A stretch of DNA of 53,522 nucleotides from Alphaproteobacteria bacterium (GCA_003158585.1 PMKE01000052.1:274-53795); one strand, 5' to 3'; shown: positions 24,741 to 34,502, counted from the first letter of the stretch. The notes: a model not told the origin generated them from the sequence alone. Numbers and translations are program-made.

Positions 24741-25802
24741 TCATAGCTTCAGCCTCCCCCGATAGCGCACCTTGGCTTCGCCTTGGCCGGGAACCAGCGT
24801 ACCGATGCGCGTGGCGTGCTCGCCGCCGTGCTGGAAGGCCTCGATGGCGGCGCCCGCATGTTTCTCCGCCACTACCGCGACAAGCCCGATGCCGCAGTTG
24901 AAAGTGCGCAGCATCTCCTGCTCTTCGATATTGGCGAGGCGTGCGAGCCAGCCGAACACGCCGGGCGGCTTCCAGGCGTCGAGGTCGATCTCGGCGTCGA
25001 GGCCCGCGGGCAGGGCGCGCGGCGTGTTCTCGGTGATGCCCCCGCCAGTGATGTGGGCGAGGCCCTTGATGCCGCCTGCGCGGATGGCGGCCAGCGCACT
25101 CTTCACGTAAAGGCGCGTGGGCGTCAGCAGCGCCTCGCCGAGCGTCTTCGGCTGATCGAATGTGGCAAAGGACTCGTAGGAGAGGCCGGTCTGCTCCACA
25201 ACATGGCGCACCAGCGAGAAGCCGTTGGAATGCACGCCCGATGAGGCGACGCCGATCAGCACGTCGCCCGCGCGCATAGTGTCTGTCTTCGGCAGGATGG
25301 CGCCGCGCTCGACCGCGCCGACCGCGAAGCCCGCCAGATCGAAATCGCCCTGGGTGTAGAGGCCGGGCATCTCCGCCGTCTCGCCGCCGATCAAAGCGCA
25401 GCCCGACTCCTTGCAGGCGCGCGCGATGCCCTCGATCACCACTGCGGCGGCCTCCACGTCGAGACGGCCGGTGGCGTAGTAGTCGAGGAAGAACAGCGGC
25501 TCGGCGCCCTGCACCACGATGTCGTTGACGCACATGGCGACGAGGTCCTGGCCGAGGCCGGCGTAATGGCCCGTCTCGATGGCGATCTTGAGCTTGGTGC
25601 CGACGCCGTCGGTGGAGGCGACCAGGATGGGATCGTGGAAGCCCGCGGCCTTGAGATCGAACAGGCCGCCGAAGCCGCCGAGCTCCGCATTGGAGCCGGA
25701 GCGCTGCGTCGCCTTGGCGGCGGGCGCGATGCGCTCGACCAGCGCCTCGCCGGCGTCGATGTCGACGCCCGCATCCTTGTAGGTGACTGGATCAGTTGCC
25801 AT
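24741..25802 (-). CDS. purM: Phosphoribosylformylglycinamidine cyclo-ligase (AIR synthetase)
   Basis: Fifth step of purine synthesis: ATP-dependent ring closure of FGAM to AIR. The 353-residue protein starts [18 protein letters not shown], the family's standard opening, and shows GVGTKLKIA, the PurM dimer motif [13 protein letters not shown] and [13 protein letters not shown]. The open frame extends 117 bp upstream without coding character. It heads purM-purN. Confidence 0.97.
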   Translation of the reverse strand: MATDPVTYKDAGVDIDAGEALVERIAPAAKATQRSGSNAELGGFGGLFDLKAAGFHDPILVASTDGVGTKLKIAIETGHYAGLGQDLVAMCVNDIVVQGAEPLFFLDYYATGRLDVEAAAVVIEGIARACKESGCALIGGETAEMPGLYTQGDFDLAGFAVGAVERGAILPKTDTMRAGDVLIGVASSGVHSNGFSLVRHVVEQTGLSYESFATFDQPKTLGEALLTPTRLYVKSALAAIRAGGIKGLAHITGGGITENTPRALPAGLDAEIDLDAWKPPGVFGWLARLANIEEQEMLRTFNCGIGLVAVVAEKHAGAAIEAFQHGGEHATRIGTLVPGQGEAKVRYRGRLKL

Positions 25803-25828
25803 GCCGCGCGCCCCGGAAGCGTCGTTTT

Positions 25829-25857
25829 CGTTTAGGCGCGGCCCGTGACGGGTGCAA
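25829..25857 (-). promoter_or_regulatory. Putative purMN promoter
   Basis: Read on the minus strand, TTGCAC (25857-25852), a 17-bp spacer and TAAACG (25834-25829) end 26 bp before the purM ATG. Moderate match. Confidence 0.4.
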
Positions 25858-25934
25858 GGCGCTAGCATTTTCGCCCACAACAGCGTCGGGGAAAATGGGG
25901 TAAGGGCTTGGTCTTCCACAACTGTTGGGTCGCT

Positions 25935-25970
25935 TCGGCAAGATAATTGTTTTGACGGTTTTCGGGGATA
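25935..25970 (+). repeat. Dispersed repeat, second copy of the element at the ksgA stop
   Basis: Thirty-six bases beginning tcggcaagataattgtttt match 4688-4723 in opposite orientation, with the first 18 bases nearly identical. It lies in non-coding sequence upstream of purM. Confidence 0.6.
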
Positions 25971-26007
25971 CCCCCTCCCTTCTTTCCTCCGACAGATGCC
26001 GGGCTCG

Positions 26008-26034
26008 CGGTGATGAGGCTTTTGCTCATCACCG
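26008..26034. repeat. Perfect 10-bp hairpin
   Basis: CGGTGATGAG and CTCATCACCG enclose a 7-base loop. No T-run follows on either strand. The gap 25803-26302 otherwise holds the promoter, two repeats and no gene. Confidence 0.4.
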
Positions 26035-26149
26035 GGGTGACGTGGGAACCGGATCGTTCCGCTTCAAGAGGGGACAAGAAAATTGATCGAGCCAAACGAG
26101 ATGCAATAACGCTGCTCTGGTGCCCAGCATGACGGCGGAACAGGTTTCA

Positions 26150-26207
26150 GGGGACACAATACTTAATTCGGTAAACGCTCTTTGGTCCGATTAAGTATCG
26201 TGCCCCC
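26150..26207. repeat. Large imperfect palindrome with AATACTTAAT core
   Basis: Left arm GGGGACACAATACTTAAT... and right arm, read on the other strand, GGGGGCACGATACTTAAT... pair over about 20 bp around a 14-bp centre. The motif resembles sequences flanking IS200-like REP-associated transposase genes (recollection), but no transposase is present here. Confidence 0.6.
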
Positions 26208-26302
26208 GGAACCGCTTACTTCTGGTTCAGAACGCTAGAACGTACCGTTTCATATTCTTGCTCCTCCGCCCCTCAGAATCGGCGCAACGGCGCTGGGCAG
26301 GC

Positions 26303-26524
26303 CTAGGTATTCCGCTTGTGCTCGGCCGCCTTCACCGTCGTCGTCCACCTGTGTCCGACGACGATCACCGTCTCGATCGGCTGATCGACGGTTCGTGCGG
26401 CGGCAAGTGGCGTAACGGGCTTCGGATGCGGGCCGGCCAGCGATTTTGCGAGCAACCCGCCGACGGTGCCGAGCAGGGTAAGGGTCAGCAGACCTGCGCT
26501 GATTTTTCTGAGGAACTCTTTCAT
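26303..26524 (-). CDS. Small exported or membrane-anchored protein, unknown function
   Basis: A 73-residue protein with a basic N-terminus (MKEFLRK) and a hydrophobic segment SAGLLTLTLLGTVGGLLA (about 9-26), then a short polar tail containing VIVVGHRW. A strong AAGGAG stands eight bases before the ATG, which is the main reason to accept it. The hydrophobic segment could be a signal peptide or anchor. No family recognised. Confidence 0.55.
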   Translation of the reverse strand: MKEFLRKISAGLLTLTLLGTVGGLLAKSLAGPHPKPVTPLAAARTVDQPIETVIVVGHRWTTTVKAAEHKRNT

Positions 26525-26929
26525 GCGCGTACTCCTTTTTCAGGGCCGGCCGCGACGGGGATTGCCGTCGTTGTCCGGCGATGACAGTCAATAAGCACGT
26601 ACCTTTTTGTGTTCTCTCCTTTGCATTTCAGCGTTTGTGCGATGCCGCCACCTTGGCGAGGAATGCCGGAAGCGTTTGTCCGCGTTTGCGCAACATATCG
26701 CGACAGGAGTCTACCCGCTCCCATCCGCGATACGCGTTACGATTTTTTATTATTGAGCGTGAATGATGACGTTCGGGAATTTCAAAGAGCGAGGCGCGCG
26801 CTGAATTCTCGACATCCGTGACACTGGTGTCGCGATTTATTATTCGTAACTCATGAGCAACAGTCTTTAATTCCGACGATCCGAGACGCATGCCGATTGC
26901 GCGCGTCGCCGCCCGATCGCCGGACGCCG

Positions 26930-27079
26930 ATGAGAAAGCCCTTGCGGCCGCGCGAACAGTTTGAAATCGTCGCCCGGTTCGGTATCGGAAGAAGAGGCGG
27001 GCATATGGGCGAATTGCCGCGGGACATCCTGCAATACATCGGCGGCAACCTCGCCGCGCGGGGACGGTCATGCCGATAG
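26930..27079 (+). CDS. Possible small leader ORF coupled to the DUF488 gene
   Basis: A 49-codon frame with host-like GC-rich third positions, reading MRKPLRPREQFEIV... and ...DILQYIGGNLAARG. Its TAG stop lies inside the ATG-proximal codons of the DUF488 gene (overlap of 10 bp), which would allow coupled translation. No good ribosome-binding site. The rest of 26525-26929 shows no gene. Confidence 0.3.
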   Translation: MRKPLRPREQFEIVARFGIGRRGGHMGELPRDILQYIGGNLAARGRSCR

Positions 27080-27456
27080 CCGTATTGAGACTCGGGTCTC
27101 CGAGAACGCCGAAAGAGGGTATGCGCCTCGGCACGGTGCGCCGTCCGCCGCGCGGCGTTCCTAAGGAGGAGTTCGCCAAACGCGATTTCTACGATGTCTG
27201 GCTGCCGCTGCTTGCGCCGAGCGAAACGCTCCTCAAGCTCGGGCTCGGGGCCGAGGACGAGCGGTCCTGGCGTGCGTTCGAGCGCAAGTTCCGCGCCGAG
27301 ATGAAGCGGCCGGATGCGGCCAAAGTCCTCGATCTCTTGGCGGCACTGTCCCATCAGACCAGCTTCTCCCTGGGCTGCTATTGCGCCGACGAGGAGCGCT
27401 GCCACCGCTCCATTCTCAGGGCGCTGCTTGCCGGTCGCGGCGCCGAATTCGCCTGA
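27070..27456 (+). CDS. DUF488 family protein
   Basis: A 128-residue protein ending in the DUF488 hallmark FSLGCYCADEERCHRSILR, with the conserved cysteine/arginine cluster, and containing DVWLPLLAPS. Members are small cytosolic proteins of unknown function related to rhodanese-like or nucleic-acid-associated proteins; no reaction is established. The cysteine trio CYC..C suggests metal or redox chemistry, which is inference. The gene stands alone, 85 bp before the DUF2066 gene. Confidence 0.85.
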   Translation: MPIAVLRLGSPRTPKEGMRLGTVRRPPRGVPKEEFAKRDFYDVWLPLLAPSETLLKLGLGAEDERSWRAFERKFRAEMKRPDAAKVLDLLAALSHQTSFSLGCYCADEERCHRSILRALLAGRGAEFA

Positions 27457-27511
27457 CGGCGGCCTTGCGACGCCAGTCAATCCGCCGCTTTTGCGCCAGG
27501 GCGGGGGCTTG

Positions 27512-27517
27512 TATAGT
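27512..27517 (+). promoter_or_regulatory. Putative -10 element before the DUF2066-hda-ppk1 cluster
   Basis: TATAGT lies 25 bp before the DUF2066 start; the upstream -35 candidate TTTTGC at 27489-27494 is poor. Confidence 0.3.
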
Positions 27518-27541
27518 CTCTGCGTCCAGGACGGGTTTCAG

Positions 27542-28606
27542 ATGCTCCGCTTCATTCGCCTTCCAGCGCTTCTCGCCGCGCTCGCGCTCGCTTGCTTCCT
27601 GGCGCAGCCGGCCTTGGCCGATAACGCCTTCGAGATTTCCAGCGTCCACGTAGAGGCCTCGGGACCTTCCGGGGCGGAGGCGCGCGCCCGCGCGATTGCC
27701 GGCGGGCGTCCCATCGCCTGGCAGATCCTGTTCCGCCGCCTGACGCGCGCGCAGGACTGGGCGCGCTTCCCCACGCTCGACAACACACAGCTCCAGAAAA
27801 TCATCGTCAGCTATTTACCGCTCAACGAGCGGCGCTCCACGACGCGCTATGTGGCGGAGGTCACTTACACCTTCAATCCGGAGGCCGTGGCGCGCCTGCT
27901 GCAATCGACGGGCATTCCCTATGCCGCGGCGCCCTCCAAGCGCATCCTGTTGATCCCGATGGCGCCGGGCTTCGCGCGCAGCTCGCTGTGGACGATGGCC
28001 TTCGCCAGTCCCCGTTTTGCCCTCAGCTATGTGCCGTTCGCCGTGCCCTATGGCGACGCACAGGACATGACGGCGCTCCAGGGCCTCTCGTTCGATACCG
28101 CGAAGTGGGACGACATCGCGCCCGTCGCGGCGCGTATCCGCGCCAGCGAGGCCGTACTCGTCAAGGCGGAAGTGGCCGGCAACAAGCTGGCTATCACGCT
28201 GAAGCGGCTCGGCGCCGGCGAGATGCCGGTCAAGTCGGGTTTCGAGGTGCCGCTTATTCAGGGCGCGCCCTCCACTTATCCCGCGGCGGCGGACGCAGCG
28301 GTACGTGCTATCGAGGACATGTGGAAGACCCAGAAGGCCGTCGACTACAGCCAGAAGGGCAAGCTGACCGCCGACGTCCGTATCGATTCGCTGGCGCAAT
28401 TCGCCGCGCTGGAGAACACCCTCGCCGGCGTTCCCAATGTGTCAAGCGTCACCGTCGCCGCGATGGACATCGGGCAGGCGCAGATTTCTATCACTTACAT
28501 GGGCTCCACGGAGCAGCTGCGCGATGCGCTGGCGCAGGCGGGCGTCACGCTCGTCAACCGCGGCGGGACGTGGCAGCTTTCGCAAGGCGCCGCGAGCCAG
28601 CCATGA
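27542..28606 (+). CDS. DUF2066 domain-containing exported protein
   Basis: A 354-residue protein with a cleavable signal peptide (core LLAALALACFLAQPALA, residues 9-25) and a DUF2066 region starting at residue 35 (EARARAIAGGRPIAWQILFRRL). It should act in the periplasm, but its role is unknown. It overlaps the phosphatidyltransferase gene by ATGA, an arrangement with hda and ppk that recurs in alphaproteobacteria, so a link to membrane or replication control is conceivable but untested. The open frame continues upstream over the DUF488 gene; ATG 27542 fits the signal peptide. Confidence 0.85.
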   Translation: MLRFIRLPALLAALALACFLAQPALADNAFEISSVHVEASGPSGAEARARAIAGGRPIAWQILFRRLTRAQDWARFPTLDNTQLQKIIVSYLPLNERRSTTRYVAEVTYTFNPEAVARLLQSTGIPYAAAPSKRILLIPMAPGFARSSLWTMAFASPRFALSYVPFAVPYGDAQDMTALQGLSFDTAKWDDIAPVAARIRASEAVLVKAEVAGNKLAITLKRLGAGEMPVKSGFEVPLIQGAPSTYPAAADAAVRAIEDMWKTQKAVDYSQKGKLTADVRIDSLAQFAALENTLAGVPNVSSVTVAAMDIGQAQISITYMGSTEQLRDALAQAGVTLVNRGGTWQLSQGAASQP

Positions 28607-29244
28607 GCGCTGTCGTGCGTCAGGCACCCAATATCCTGAGCGCGTTGAGACTGGTGGCGGCCGTCATCGCAGGCTGGCTGATCCTTAATGACAGGGATTT
28701 CGCGGCCCTGTGCGTATTCATCTTCGCGGGCGTCAGCGACGCGCTCGACGGCTTCCTCGCCAAGCGTTTCGGCCTGATGTCGCGGTTCGGTGCCTGGCTC
28801 GATCCGGCCGCCGACAAGCTGCTTATGTTCGTCAGTTTCGTGACCCTCACGATGGTGGGGGCGGTGCCCCTCTGGCTGACGGTGCTGGTGATCGGGCGCG
28901 ACGCGGCGATCATCATCGGCATCCCCCTGGCGCGCCTGCTGGACGCGCCATTGCAGGTCAAACCGCTGGCCGTGGGCAAGGCAGGAACGGTCGTGCAGGT
29001 TCTCTACATAACGGTGGTGCTTCTGCTGCAGTCGCAGAACCTCAATCTGCCCCGGCTGGAATTCGCCGGCGAATTGACCGCGGCAGTTCTCACGGCATGG
29101 TCGCTGATCGCCTACAGCCATGTCTGGCTCCAGGCGGTCGCTGTTCGCCGCCCTTCGGGGCCCCACGCGCGTCATACTGAGGAGCGAGCGCAGCGAGCCT
29201 CGAAGCACGCGCGCGGGGCACCTCAGGATGACGGTGCGGCCTAA
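28603..29244 (+). CDS. CDP-alcohol phosphatidyltransferase family protein with repeat-encoded C-terminus
   Basis: An inner-membrane enzyme of the PgsA/cardiolipin-synthase type that joins a CDP-activated lipid to an alcohol. The catalytic motif is complete apart from R-to-K: D46, D49-G50, A53-K54, G63, D67 and D71 in SDALDGFLAKRFGLMSRF and the following GAWLDPAAD. Six helices are predicted. The last 23 residues (from about 190) are encoded by a dispersed palindromic repeat and are not native. The 213-residue product starts at an ATGA overlap with DUF2066 and ends 3 bp before hda. PGP synthase and CL synthase-like roles cannot be told apart. Confidence 0.9.
   Translation: MSAVVRQAPNILSALRLVAAVIAGWLILNDRDFAALCVFIFAGVSDALDGFLAKRFGLMSRFGAWLDPAADKLLMFVSFVTLTMVGAVPLWLTVLVIGRDAAIIIGIPLARLLDAPLQVKPLAVGKAGTVVQVLYITVVLLLQSQNLNLPRLEFAGELTAAVLTAWSLIAYSHVWLQAVAVRRPSGPHARHTEERAQRASKHARGAPQDDGAA
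29170..29233. repeat. Dispersed palindromic repeat inside the 3' end of a coding sequence
   Basis: Begins CGTCATACTGAGG and ends CCTCAGGATGACG, a typical alphaproteobacterial CTGAGG palindrome. It lies in frame with the phosphatidyltransferase gene and supplies its last residues. Confidence 0.8.
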
Positions 29245-29247
29245 GCG

Positions 29248-29901
29248 ATGCCGGCACAAATACCCTTGCCGTTGGTGACTCCCGCCAAGCTGAGGCGCGA
29301 AGACTTCATCGTGGGCCCCGGCAATGAGGCGGCGGTCGGCTTCATCGACTCCTGGCCCGCATGGCCCGCTCCGGCGGCGGCGCTGTTCGGTCCGGCGGGC
29401 TCCGGCAAATCGCATCTTACAGGCGTATGGGCCGACCGCGCGGGCGCGGAGACCGTCGAAGCGGCCGTGCTTACTGAAAGCGTGCTCGCCAAGCGCCAAC
29501 CGCTTGTCATCGAGAACGCCGATCAGGCGCCGCTCGCGCCCGAAGCGGAGACGGCATTGTTCGCCTTGCTGGAGCGCGGCCAGAGCCTGCTGCTGACCGG
29601 CCGTGAGCGGCCGGCCGCCTGGCCGGTGCGCTTGCCCGATCTCGCTTCGCGTTTCGGCGCCCTCATCGCCTTCCCGCTATGGGCGCCGGACGATGCGCTG
29701 TTGGCGGGGTTGGCGCACAAGCTGTTCGCCGACCGCCAGCTCAGCGTGCCCGAAGCGGTGGTGGAGCAGATGGTGCGCTCGCTCGAACGCTCGCCCGCCG
29801 CTATCCGCGATTTCGTCGCCCGCGCCGACGCCGCCGCTCTGGCCGAGAAGCGCCCGATTAACCTGGGCCTGATAAGGGGATTGTTGGCAATAACCGGGTA
29901 G
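29248..29901 (+). CDS. hda: DnaA-related regulatory inactivator, HdaA-like
   Basis: A 217-residue AAA+ protein homologous to DnaA domains III but without the DNA-binding domain. With the beta clamp, Hda promotes hydrolysis of DnaA-bound ATP to limit replication initiation. Walker A GPAGSGKS is at 48-55; the Walker B region reads VIENAD (87-92), with Glu where Asp is normal. The N-terminus IPLPLV resembles the clamp-binding QLxLP-type motif of Hda. It lies between the phosphatidyltransferase and ppk1 genes. Low sequence similarity to DnaA makes the exact subgroup less certain. Confidence 0.82.
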   Translation: MPAQIPLPLVTPAKLRREDFIVGPGNEAAVGFIDSWPAWPAPAAALFGPAGSGKSHLTGVWADRAGAETVEAAVLTESVLAKRQPLVIENADQAPLAPEAETALFALLERGQSLLLTGRERPAAWPVRLPDLASRFGALIAFPLWAPDDALLAGLAHKLFADRQLSVPEAVVEQMVRSLERSPAAIRDFVARADAAALAEKRPINLGLIRGLLAITG

Positions 29902-29912
29902 GCTGCGCATGA

Positions 29913-29938
29913 CAGCGTAGTGTTTTTACTCTACGCTG
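29913..29938. repeat. Perfect 8-bp stem-loop between hda and ppk1
   Basis: CAGCGTAG and CTACGCTG enclose a 10-base loop with five T. It may be a weak terminator after hda or an operator before ppk1. Confidence 0.35.
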
Positions 29939-29965
29939 GCAGAGTTATCTCTCGGTAACCGATTG

Positions 29966-32218
29966 ATGTCAAAGACAAAACAGAAGATTATGGTTGTGGA
30001 AGCCCGGCTCGAAGGGCTGGACAGTCCAGGCACGCCACCCGCGGATGGCGCCGGTCCGTTCACCACCCATGAAAGCGCCGACCCGCCCGCGATCACCCAA
30101 GATTCTCCGGACCGTTTCGTCAACCGCGAGCTGTCCTGGCTGGCCTTCAACGACCGCGTCCTGCAAGAGGCCCAGAACCTGCACCATCCGCTGTTGGAGC
30201 GGCTGCGCTTCCTGTCGATTTCCTCCTCGAACCTCGACGAATTCTACATGGTCCGCGTGGCGGGCCTGTGGGGCATGGTCAAAGAGGGCGTTGCCAAGCT
30301 CAGCGACGACGGCCTCACGCCCGTCAAGCAGCTCGAAAAGATCGGACAGTGCGCCGGTCAGTTGATTGTCGATCAGCAACGGGTCTGGATGTCGCTGAAA
30401 AGCGAGCTTGCGGAAAACGGAATCTCCGTCATCAGCCCCGGCGATCTGAACGACACCGACAGGCAGTGGCTCGACACGCAGTTCCACGAGCAGATCTTTC
30501 CGGTCCTGACGCCGCTCGCCATCGATCCGGCGCATCCTTTCCCCTTCATCCCCAATCTCGGCTTCTCGCTGGCGCTCAAGCTGCTGCGTCCGCGCGACGG
30601 GCGGCTGGTCATGGCGCTGCTGCCGGTGCCGCCGCAGCTTCAGCGTTTCATCCGCCTGCCGGGCAAGAACAAGCGCGTTCGTTTCCTGCCGCTCGAAGAG
30701 GTGATCGAGCTTTATCTCGACAAACTGTTCCCCGGCTACACCGTGAAAGGCACCGGACTCTTCCGCGTGCTGCGCGACAGCGACGTGGAAATCGAGGAAG
30801 AAGCCGAAGACCTGGTGCTGATGTTCGAATCGCTGCTCAAGCAGCGGCGGCGCGGCTCGGTCATCCACATGACCTGCAACCAGTCGATGCCGGACGACCT
30901 GCGCCGTTTCATCGCGGGCCACCTGGACCTGAAGGACGAGGAGCTGGTGCTGGTCGAGCACATGCTGGGATTGGCCGATCTCAACAAGCTCATCCTCAAG
31001 GAACGCCCCGACCTGCTGTTCAAGCCTTTCGTGGCGCGCTTTCCGGAACGCATCCGCGACCACGGCGGCGATTGTTTCGCGGCGATCCGCGCCAAGGACA
31101 TCGTCGTCCACCATCCTTTCGAGAGTTTCGACGTCGTCGTGCAGTTCCTGCGGCAAGCCGCCGCCGATCCCGAGGTGGTTGCGATCAAGCAGACGCTGTA
31201 CCGGACGAGCCAGGATTCACCCATCGTCGCCGCGCTGATCGAAGCCGCCGATTCGGGGAAATCCGTGACGGCGCTGGTCGAACTCAAGGCGCGCTTCGAC
31301 GAAGCGGCCAACATCAAATGGGCACGCGATCTGGAACGCGCGGGGGTCCAGGTGGTTTACGGCTTCATCGAATTGAAGACGCACGCCAAGGTGAGTCTGG
31401 TGGTGCGGCGCGAAAGCGGTCAGCTCCACACCTACGTGCATTACGGCACGGGCAACTATCACCCCGTGACGGCCAAGATTTACACGGATCTGTCGTTATT
31501 CAGCGCCGATCCGGCGCTGGGACGCGATGCCGCGCAGCTTTTCAACTACGTCACGGGTTATGCCGAGCCCATGAATCTCGAGAAGATCGCCGTCTCGCCG
31601 CTCAACTTGCGCGAGGTGCTCGTCCAGGGCATCGACGGAGAGATCGCCCACGCGCGCGCCGGACGCCCCGCCGCCATCTGGGTGAAGCTCAATTCGCTGG
31701 TCGACGCGGACATCATCGACAATCTCTATCGCGCCAGCCAGGCGGGCGTGCGCATCGAACTCATCGTGCGCGGCATCTGCTGCCTCAAGCCCGGCGTGCC
31801 GGGGCTTTCCGACAACATCCGCGTCAAGAGCATCGTCGGCCGCTTCCTGGAGCACGGACGCATCGTGTGCTTCGGGGGCGGCTACGGCCTGCCTTCGGCC
31901 AAGTCGAAGCTCTACATCTCGTCCGCCGACTGGATGCCGCGCAACCTCGACCGGCGCGTCGAGTCGCTGGTGCCGGTGGAGAACCCGACCGTCCACCAAC
32001 AGGTGCTCGACCAGATCATGGTCGCCCAGATCAAGGATCAGGCACAGTCCTGGTCCATGAATGCCGACGGCAGCTATGACCGCGATCCGGCCTCCGACAG
32101 TTCCGACGCCTTCTCCGCGCACACTTACTTTATGACCAACCCTTCCCTGTCGGGGCGCGGCCGGGCACTTCGCATCGATCAGGCGCGTCCCGCTGCCATC
32201 GTCTCGCGCCGCGAGTGA
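29966..32218 (+). CDS. ppk1: Polyphosphate kinase 1
   Basis: Reversibly polymerises the ATP gamma phosphate into inorganic polyphosphate at the inner membrane. The 750-residue protein has the N-terminal domain motif [34 protein letters not shown], and the two catalytic histidines H473 ([13 protein letters not shown]) and H630 ([13 protein letters not shown]), spaced 157 residues as in the E. coli enzyme. The first 45 residues are variable. ATG 29966 is taken; ATG 29990 is possible. It overlaps ppx, pairing synthesis with breakdown. Confidence 0.96.
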   Translation: MSKTKQKIMVVEARLEGLDSPGTPPADGAGPFTTHESADPPAITQDSPDRFVNRELSWLAFNDRVLQEAQNLHHPLLERLRFLSISSSNLDEFYMVRVAGLWGMVKEGVAKLSDDGLTPVKQLEKIGQCAGQLIVDQQRVWMSLKSELAENGISVISPGDLNDTDRQWLDTQFHEQIFPVLTPLAIDPAHPFPFIPNLGFSLALKLLRPRDGRLVMALLPVPPQLQRFIRLPGKNKRVRFLPLEEVIELYLDKLFPGYTVKGTGLFRVLRDSDVEIEEEAEDLVLMFESLLKQRRRGSVIHMTCNQSMPDDLRRFIAGHLDLKDEELVLVEHMLGLADLNKLILKERPDLLFKPFVARFPERIRDHGGDCFAAIRAKDIVVHHPFESFDVVVQFLRQAAADPEVVAIKQTLYRTSQDSPIVAALIEAADSGKSVTALVELKARFDEAANIKWARDLERAGVQVVYGFIELKTHAKVSLVVRRESGQLHTYVHYGTGNYHPVTAKIYTDLSLFSADPALGRDAAQLFNYVTGYAEPMNLEKIAVSPLNLREVLVQGIDGEIAHARAGRPAAIWVKLNSLVDADIIDNLYRASQAGVRIELIVRGICCLKPGVPGLSDNIRVKSIVGRFLEHGRIVCFGGGYGLPSAKSKLYISSADWMPRNLDRRVESLVPVENPTVHQQVLDQIMVAQIKDQAQSWSMNADGSYDRDPASDSSDAFSAHTYFMTNPSLSGRGRALRIDQARPAAIVSRRE

Positions 32219-33753
32219 TCATGGGCGGAACCTACCCCGCAGACCTCGGCGAAGACATGCCGTACCGCATGCAGCCGGCAGCAACCGGCCGCTTCGCGAT
32301 CGTCGACATCGGCTCGAATTCGGTGCGTCTTGTGGTATTCGATTCGCTGGCGCGCACTTCGCCCACGGTCCACAACGAGAAGTCGATCTGCAGCATCGGC
32401 CGCGATCTCGGCGCCACCGGCGTGCTGCACAAGCAGGGCGTCGAGATGGCGCTCGAGGCGCTGCGGCGCTTCCGCATCCTGACCGACAAGCTCGACGTCA
32501 TGACGCGCGAGGCGGTGGCGACGGCGGCGGCCCGCGACGCCAAGAACGGCGCCGAATTCGTGCGTCGCGCGGAAGCGGCCTGGGGCGCACCGGTGCGCGT
32601 GCTAACCGGCGAGGAAGAGGCGCGGCTGGCAGGCGAGGGCGTGCTCGCCGCCATTCCGGACGCCGACGGCCTGACGGCCGACCTCGGCGGCGGCAGCCTC
32701 GACATGGTGGCGGTGAAAGGCGGGCAAACGGGCGAAGCGTATTCTCTGCCGTTCGGATCGCTCAGGCTGTACGACATGAGCAGGGGCGATCTCGACAAAA
32801 CGCGCCGGATCATCGACGCGGAACTCTCGCGGCTGCCGATTTTCAAAGGAATGGACCGCCGCACGCTGTACGTCGTCGGCGGCATCTGGCGCAGCGTGGC
32901 GCGCGTAAACATGCTCGGGCAGGACTACCCGCTGCACATACTCCAGAACTACACCATCCCTTATGACCGCGCGCTCGACCTGAGCAACGTTCTTGCCAAG
33001 CAGGGACGCAAATCGCTCGAACGGCTGGCCGCCGTTTCCAAGCGCCGCATGGAGCTCCTGCCCTACGGCGCCGTCGTGCTGCACCGCCTGCTGACGACGG
33101 CCAAGTTCAAAGAGGTCGTGGTATCCGCCAACGGCGTGCGCGAAGGGCTGATGTTCCAGAGGCTCTCCGCCGAGGAGCGCGCCAAGGACCCGCTGATCGA
33201 CTATGCGACGATCGAGAACACGCGCCGCAGCCGGTTTCCGGCGCACGCGCTCGAGCTGTTCCATTGGGCGACGCCGCTGTTTCCCGACGAGAACGCCGAG
33301 CAGCGCCGCCTCAGGCTGGCGGTTTCTCTGCTCAGCGACCTGGGCTGGCGGCTGCATCCCGATTACCGGGCGCAAGGCACCTATTACGAAGTCCTGAACA
33401 TGCCCTTCGGCGGCGCCGACCACAGGGCGCGGGCCTTCATCGCCGCGGCGGTCTACCACCGCTACTCCGGCGCCGATGAAATCCCGGACGACCTTCGCAT
33501 GCCGGGACTGACCGACAAGCAGGGCGAGAAGCGGGCCTTGCGCATCGGCCTGGCGGCGCGGGTGGCCTTCGACCTCTCGGCTTCGGCCGCCGGCGAGCTG
33601 GCGTACTACCGGCTGCGGCTGACCCCTACCAAGGTCATTCTCGAAGTCCCCTCGCGGCGCAGCGCCATCGCCGACGAAACCGTCAGCAAACGCATGGGGG
33701 CCTTGGGCGAAGCCCTGGACCGCAAGGCCGAAATCCTCGTCCTGGGGGGTTAA
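32215..33753 (+). CDS. ppx: Exopolyphosphatase / pppGpp phosphohydrolase family (Ppx/GppA)
   Basis: Removes terminal phosphates from polyphosphate and possibly converts pppGpp. The 512-residue protein has the actin-fold phosphate loops [14 protein letters not shown] (about 30-43) and [11 protein letters not shown] (about 157), the conserved [11 protein letters not shown], and a C-terminal HD-type helical extension from about 320, as in the long E. coli form. GTG 32215 overlaps the ppk1 stop (GTGA); ATG 32221 or 32257 are alternative starts. Confidence 0.94.
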   Translation: MIMGGTYPADLGEDMPYRMQPAATGRFAIVDIGSNSVRLVVFDSLARTSPTVHNEKSICSIGRDLGATGVLHKQGVEMALEALRRFRILTDKLDVMTREAVATAAARDAKNGAEFVRRAEAAWGAPVRVLTGEEEARLAGEGVLAAIPDADGLTADLGGGSLDMVAVKGGQTGEAYSLPFGSLRLYDMSRGDLDKTRRIIDAELSRLPIFKGMDRRTLYVVGGIWRSVARVNMLGQDYPLHILQNYTIPYDRALDLSNVLAKQGRKSLERLAAVSKRRMELLPYGAVVLHRLLTTAKFKEVVVSANGVREGLMFQRLSAEERAKDPLIDYATIENTRRSRFPAHALELFHWATPLFPDENAEQRRLRLAVSLLSDLGWRLHPDYRAQGTYYEVLNMPFGGADHRARAFIAAAVYHRYSGADEIPDDLRMPGLTDKQGEKRALRIGLAARVAFDLSASAAGELAYYRLRLTPTKVILEVPSRRSAIADETVSKRMGALGEALDRKAEILVLGG

Positions 33754-33845
33754 CAACTACGAGTGGCGCTTGCATCGCCGTGGCGCCCGGTCTTTAAGAA
33801 GGCTAAGACCCTCCGGAACCGGCCGGACGGCAAGGAGATTTCGCT

Positions 33846-34064
33846 ATGGGCACATTCAGCATATGGCACCTGCTGCTGATCGCCGTGGTCGTGCTGGTGT
33901 TGTTCGGCGGCAGAGGCAAGCTATCGGACATCATGGGCGACTTCGCGAAGGGCATCAAAAGCTTCAAGAAGGGGCTTTCCGACGAGGAACAACCGCCGCA
34001 ACAGCCGCCGCACCCGATCGAGCACAGCGACGAGACGAAGGACAAGGACAACGTCGCGCATTAG
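33846..34064 (+). CDS. tatA: Sec-independent protein translocase TatA
   Basis: TatA oligomerises to form the conducting element of the twin-arginine pathway for folded proteins. The 72-residue product has the short transmembrane helix [15 protein letters not shown], the FGG hinge, an amphipathic helix [20 protein letters not shown] and a polar acidic tail. First gene of tatABC; 92 bp after ppx. Confidence 0.96.
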   Translation: MGTFSIWHLLLIAVVVLVLFGGRGKLSDIMGDFAKGIKSFKKGLSDEEQPPQQPPHPIEHSDETKDKDNVAH

Positions 34065-34124
34065 CGGAACTTCCGCTTCGCGTCACCCCGGAGAGACAAT
34101 CGGCATCGGCATGGCAGGGCCATC

Positions 34125-34502
34125 ATGTTCCCTGACTTAAGTTGGAGCCATATGCTCCTCGTACTGATTGTCGCCCTTGTGGTCGTGGGACCCAAGGACC
34201 TGCCGAAATTGATGCGCAAGATGGGGCAATGGGCGAACAAGGCGCGCGGCATGGCCGATCAGTTCCGCCGCAGCTTCGACGACATGGCCCGCCAGAGCGA
34301 ACTCGACGAACTGCGCAAGGAGCTGGACGAACTGCGCAACACCCGCCCGCTGGCCGAGACCGAACGGGCCCTGTCGCAGACGCTGCACGGACCCGCCGTG
34401 AGCTTCAATGAGGAGCCGCCCGCGCCGTCCGAAGAGCCGCCGAAAACCCCAGAACCCGCCGAACCTATCCCGGAAGGCGACCAGCACCCGCCGCCGCCAT
34501 GA
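34125..34502 (+). CDS. tatB: Sec-independent protein translocase TatB
   Basis: TatB forms the receptor complex with TatC. The 125-residue protein begins MFPDLSWSHMLLVLIVALVVVGPKDLP in two parts (helix about 7-21, then GPKDLPKL), followed by a long amphipathic helix rich in Arg/Glu (QFRRSFDDMARQSELDELRK) and a proline-rich tail. It overlaps tatC by ATGA. Confidence 0.95.
   Translation: MFPDLSWSHMLLVLIVALVVVGPKDLPKLMRKMGQWANKARGMADQFRRSFDDMARQSELDELRKELDELRNTRPLAETERALSQTLHGPAVSFNEEPPAPSEEPPKTPEPAEPIPEGDQHPPPP

Noticed and set aside
26820-26831. Small inverted repeat GACAC-TG-GTGTC
   Set aside because: Arms of five bases in 53 kb are expected by chance, and no gene start is nearby.
26628-27179. 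183-codon minus-strand ORF opposite DUF488
   Set aside because: Arg-rich shadow overlapping a supported gene; no start signal.
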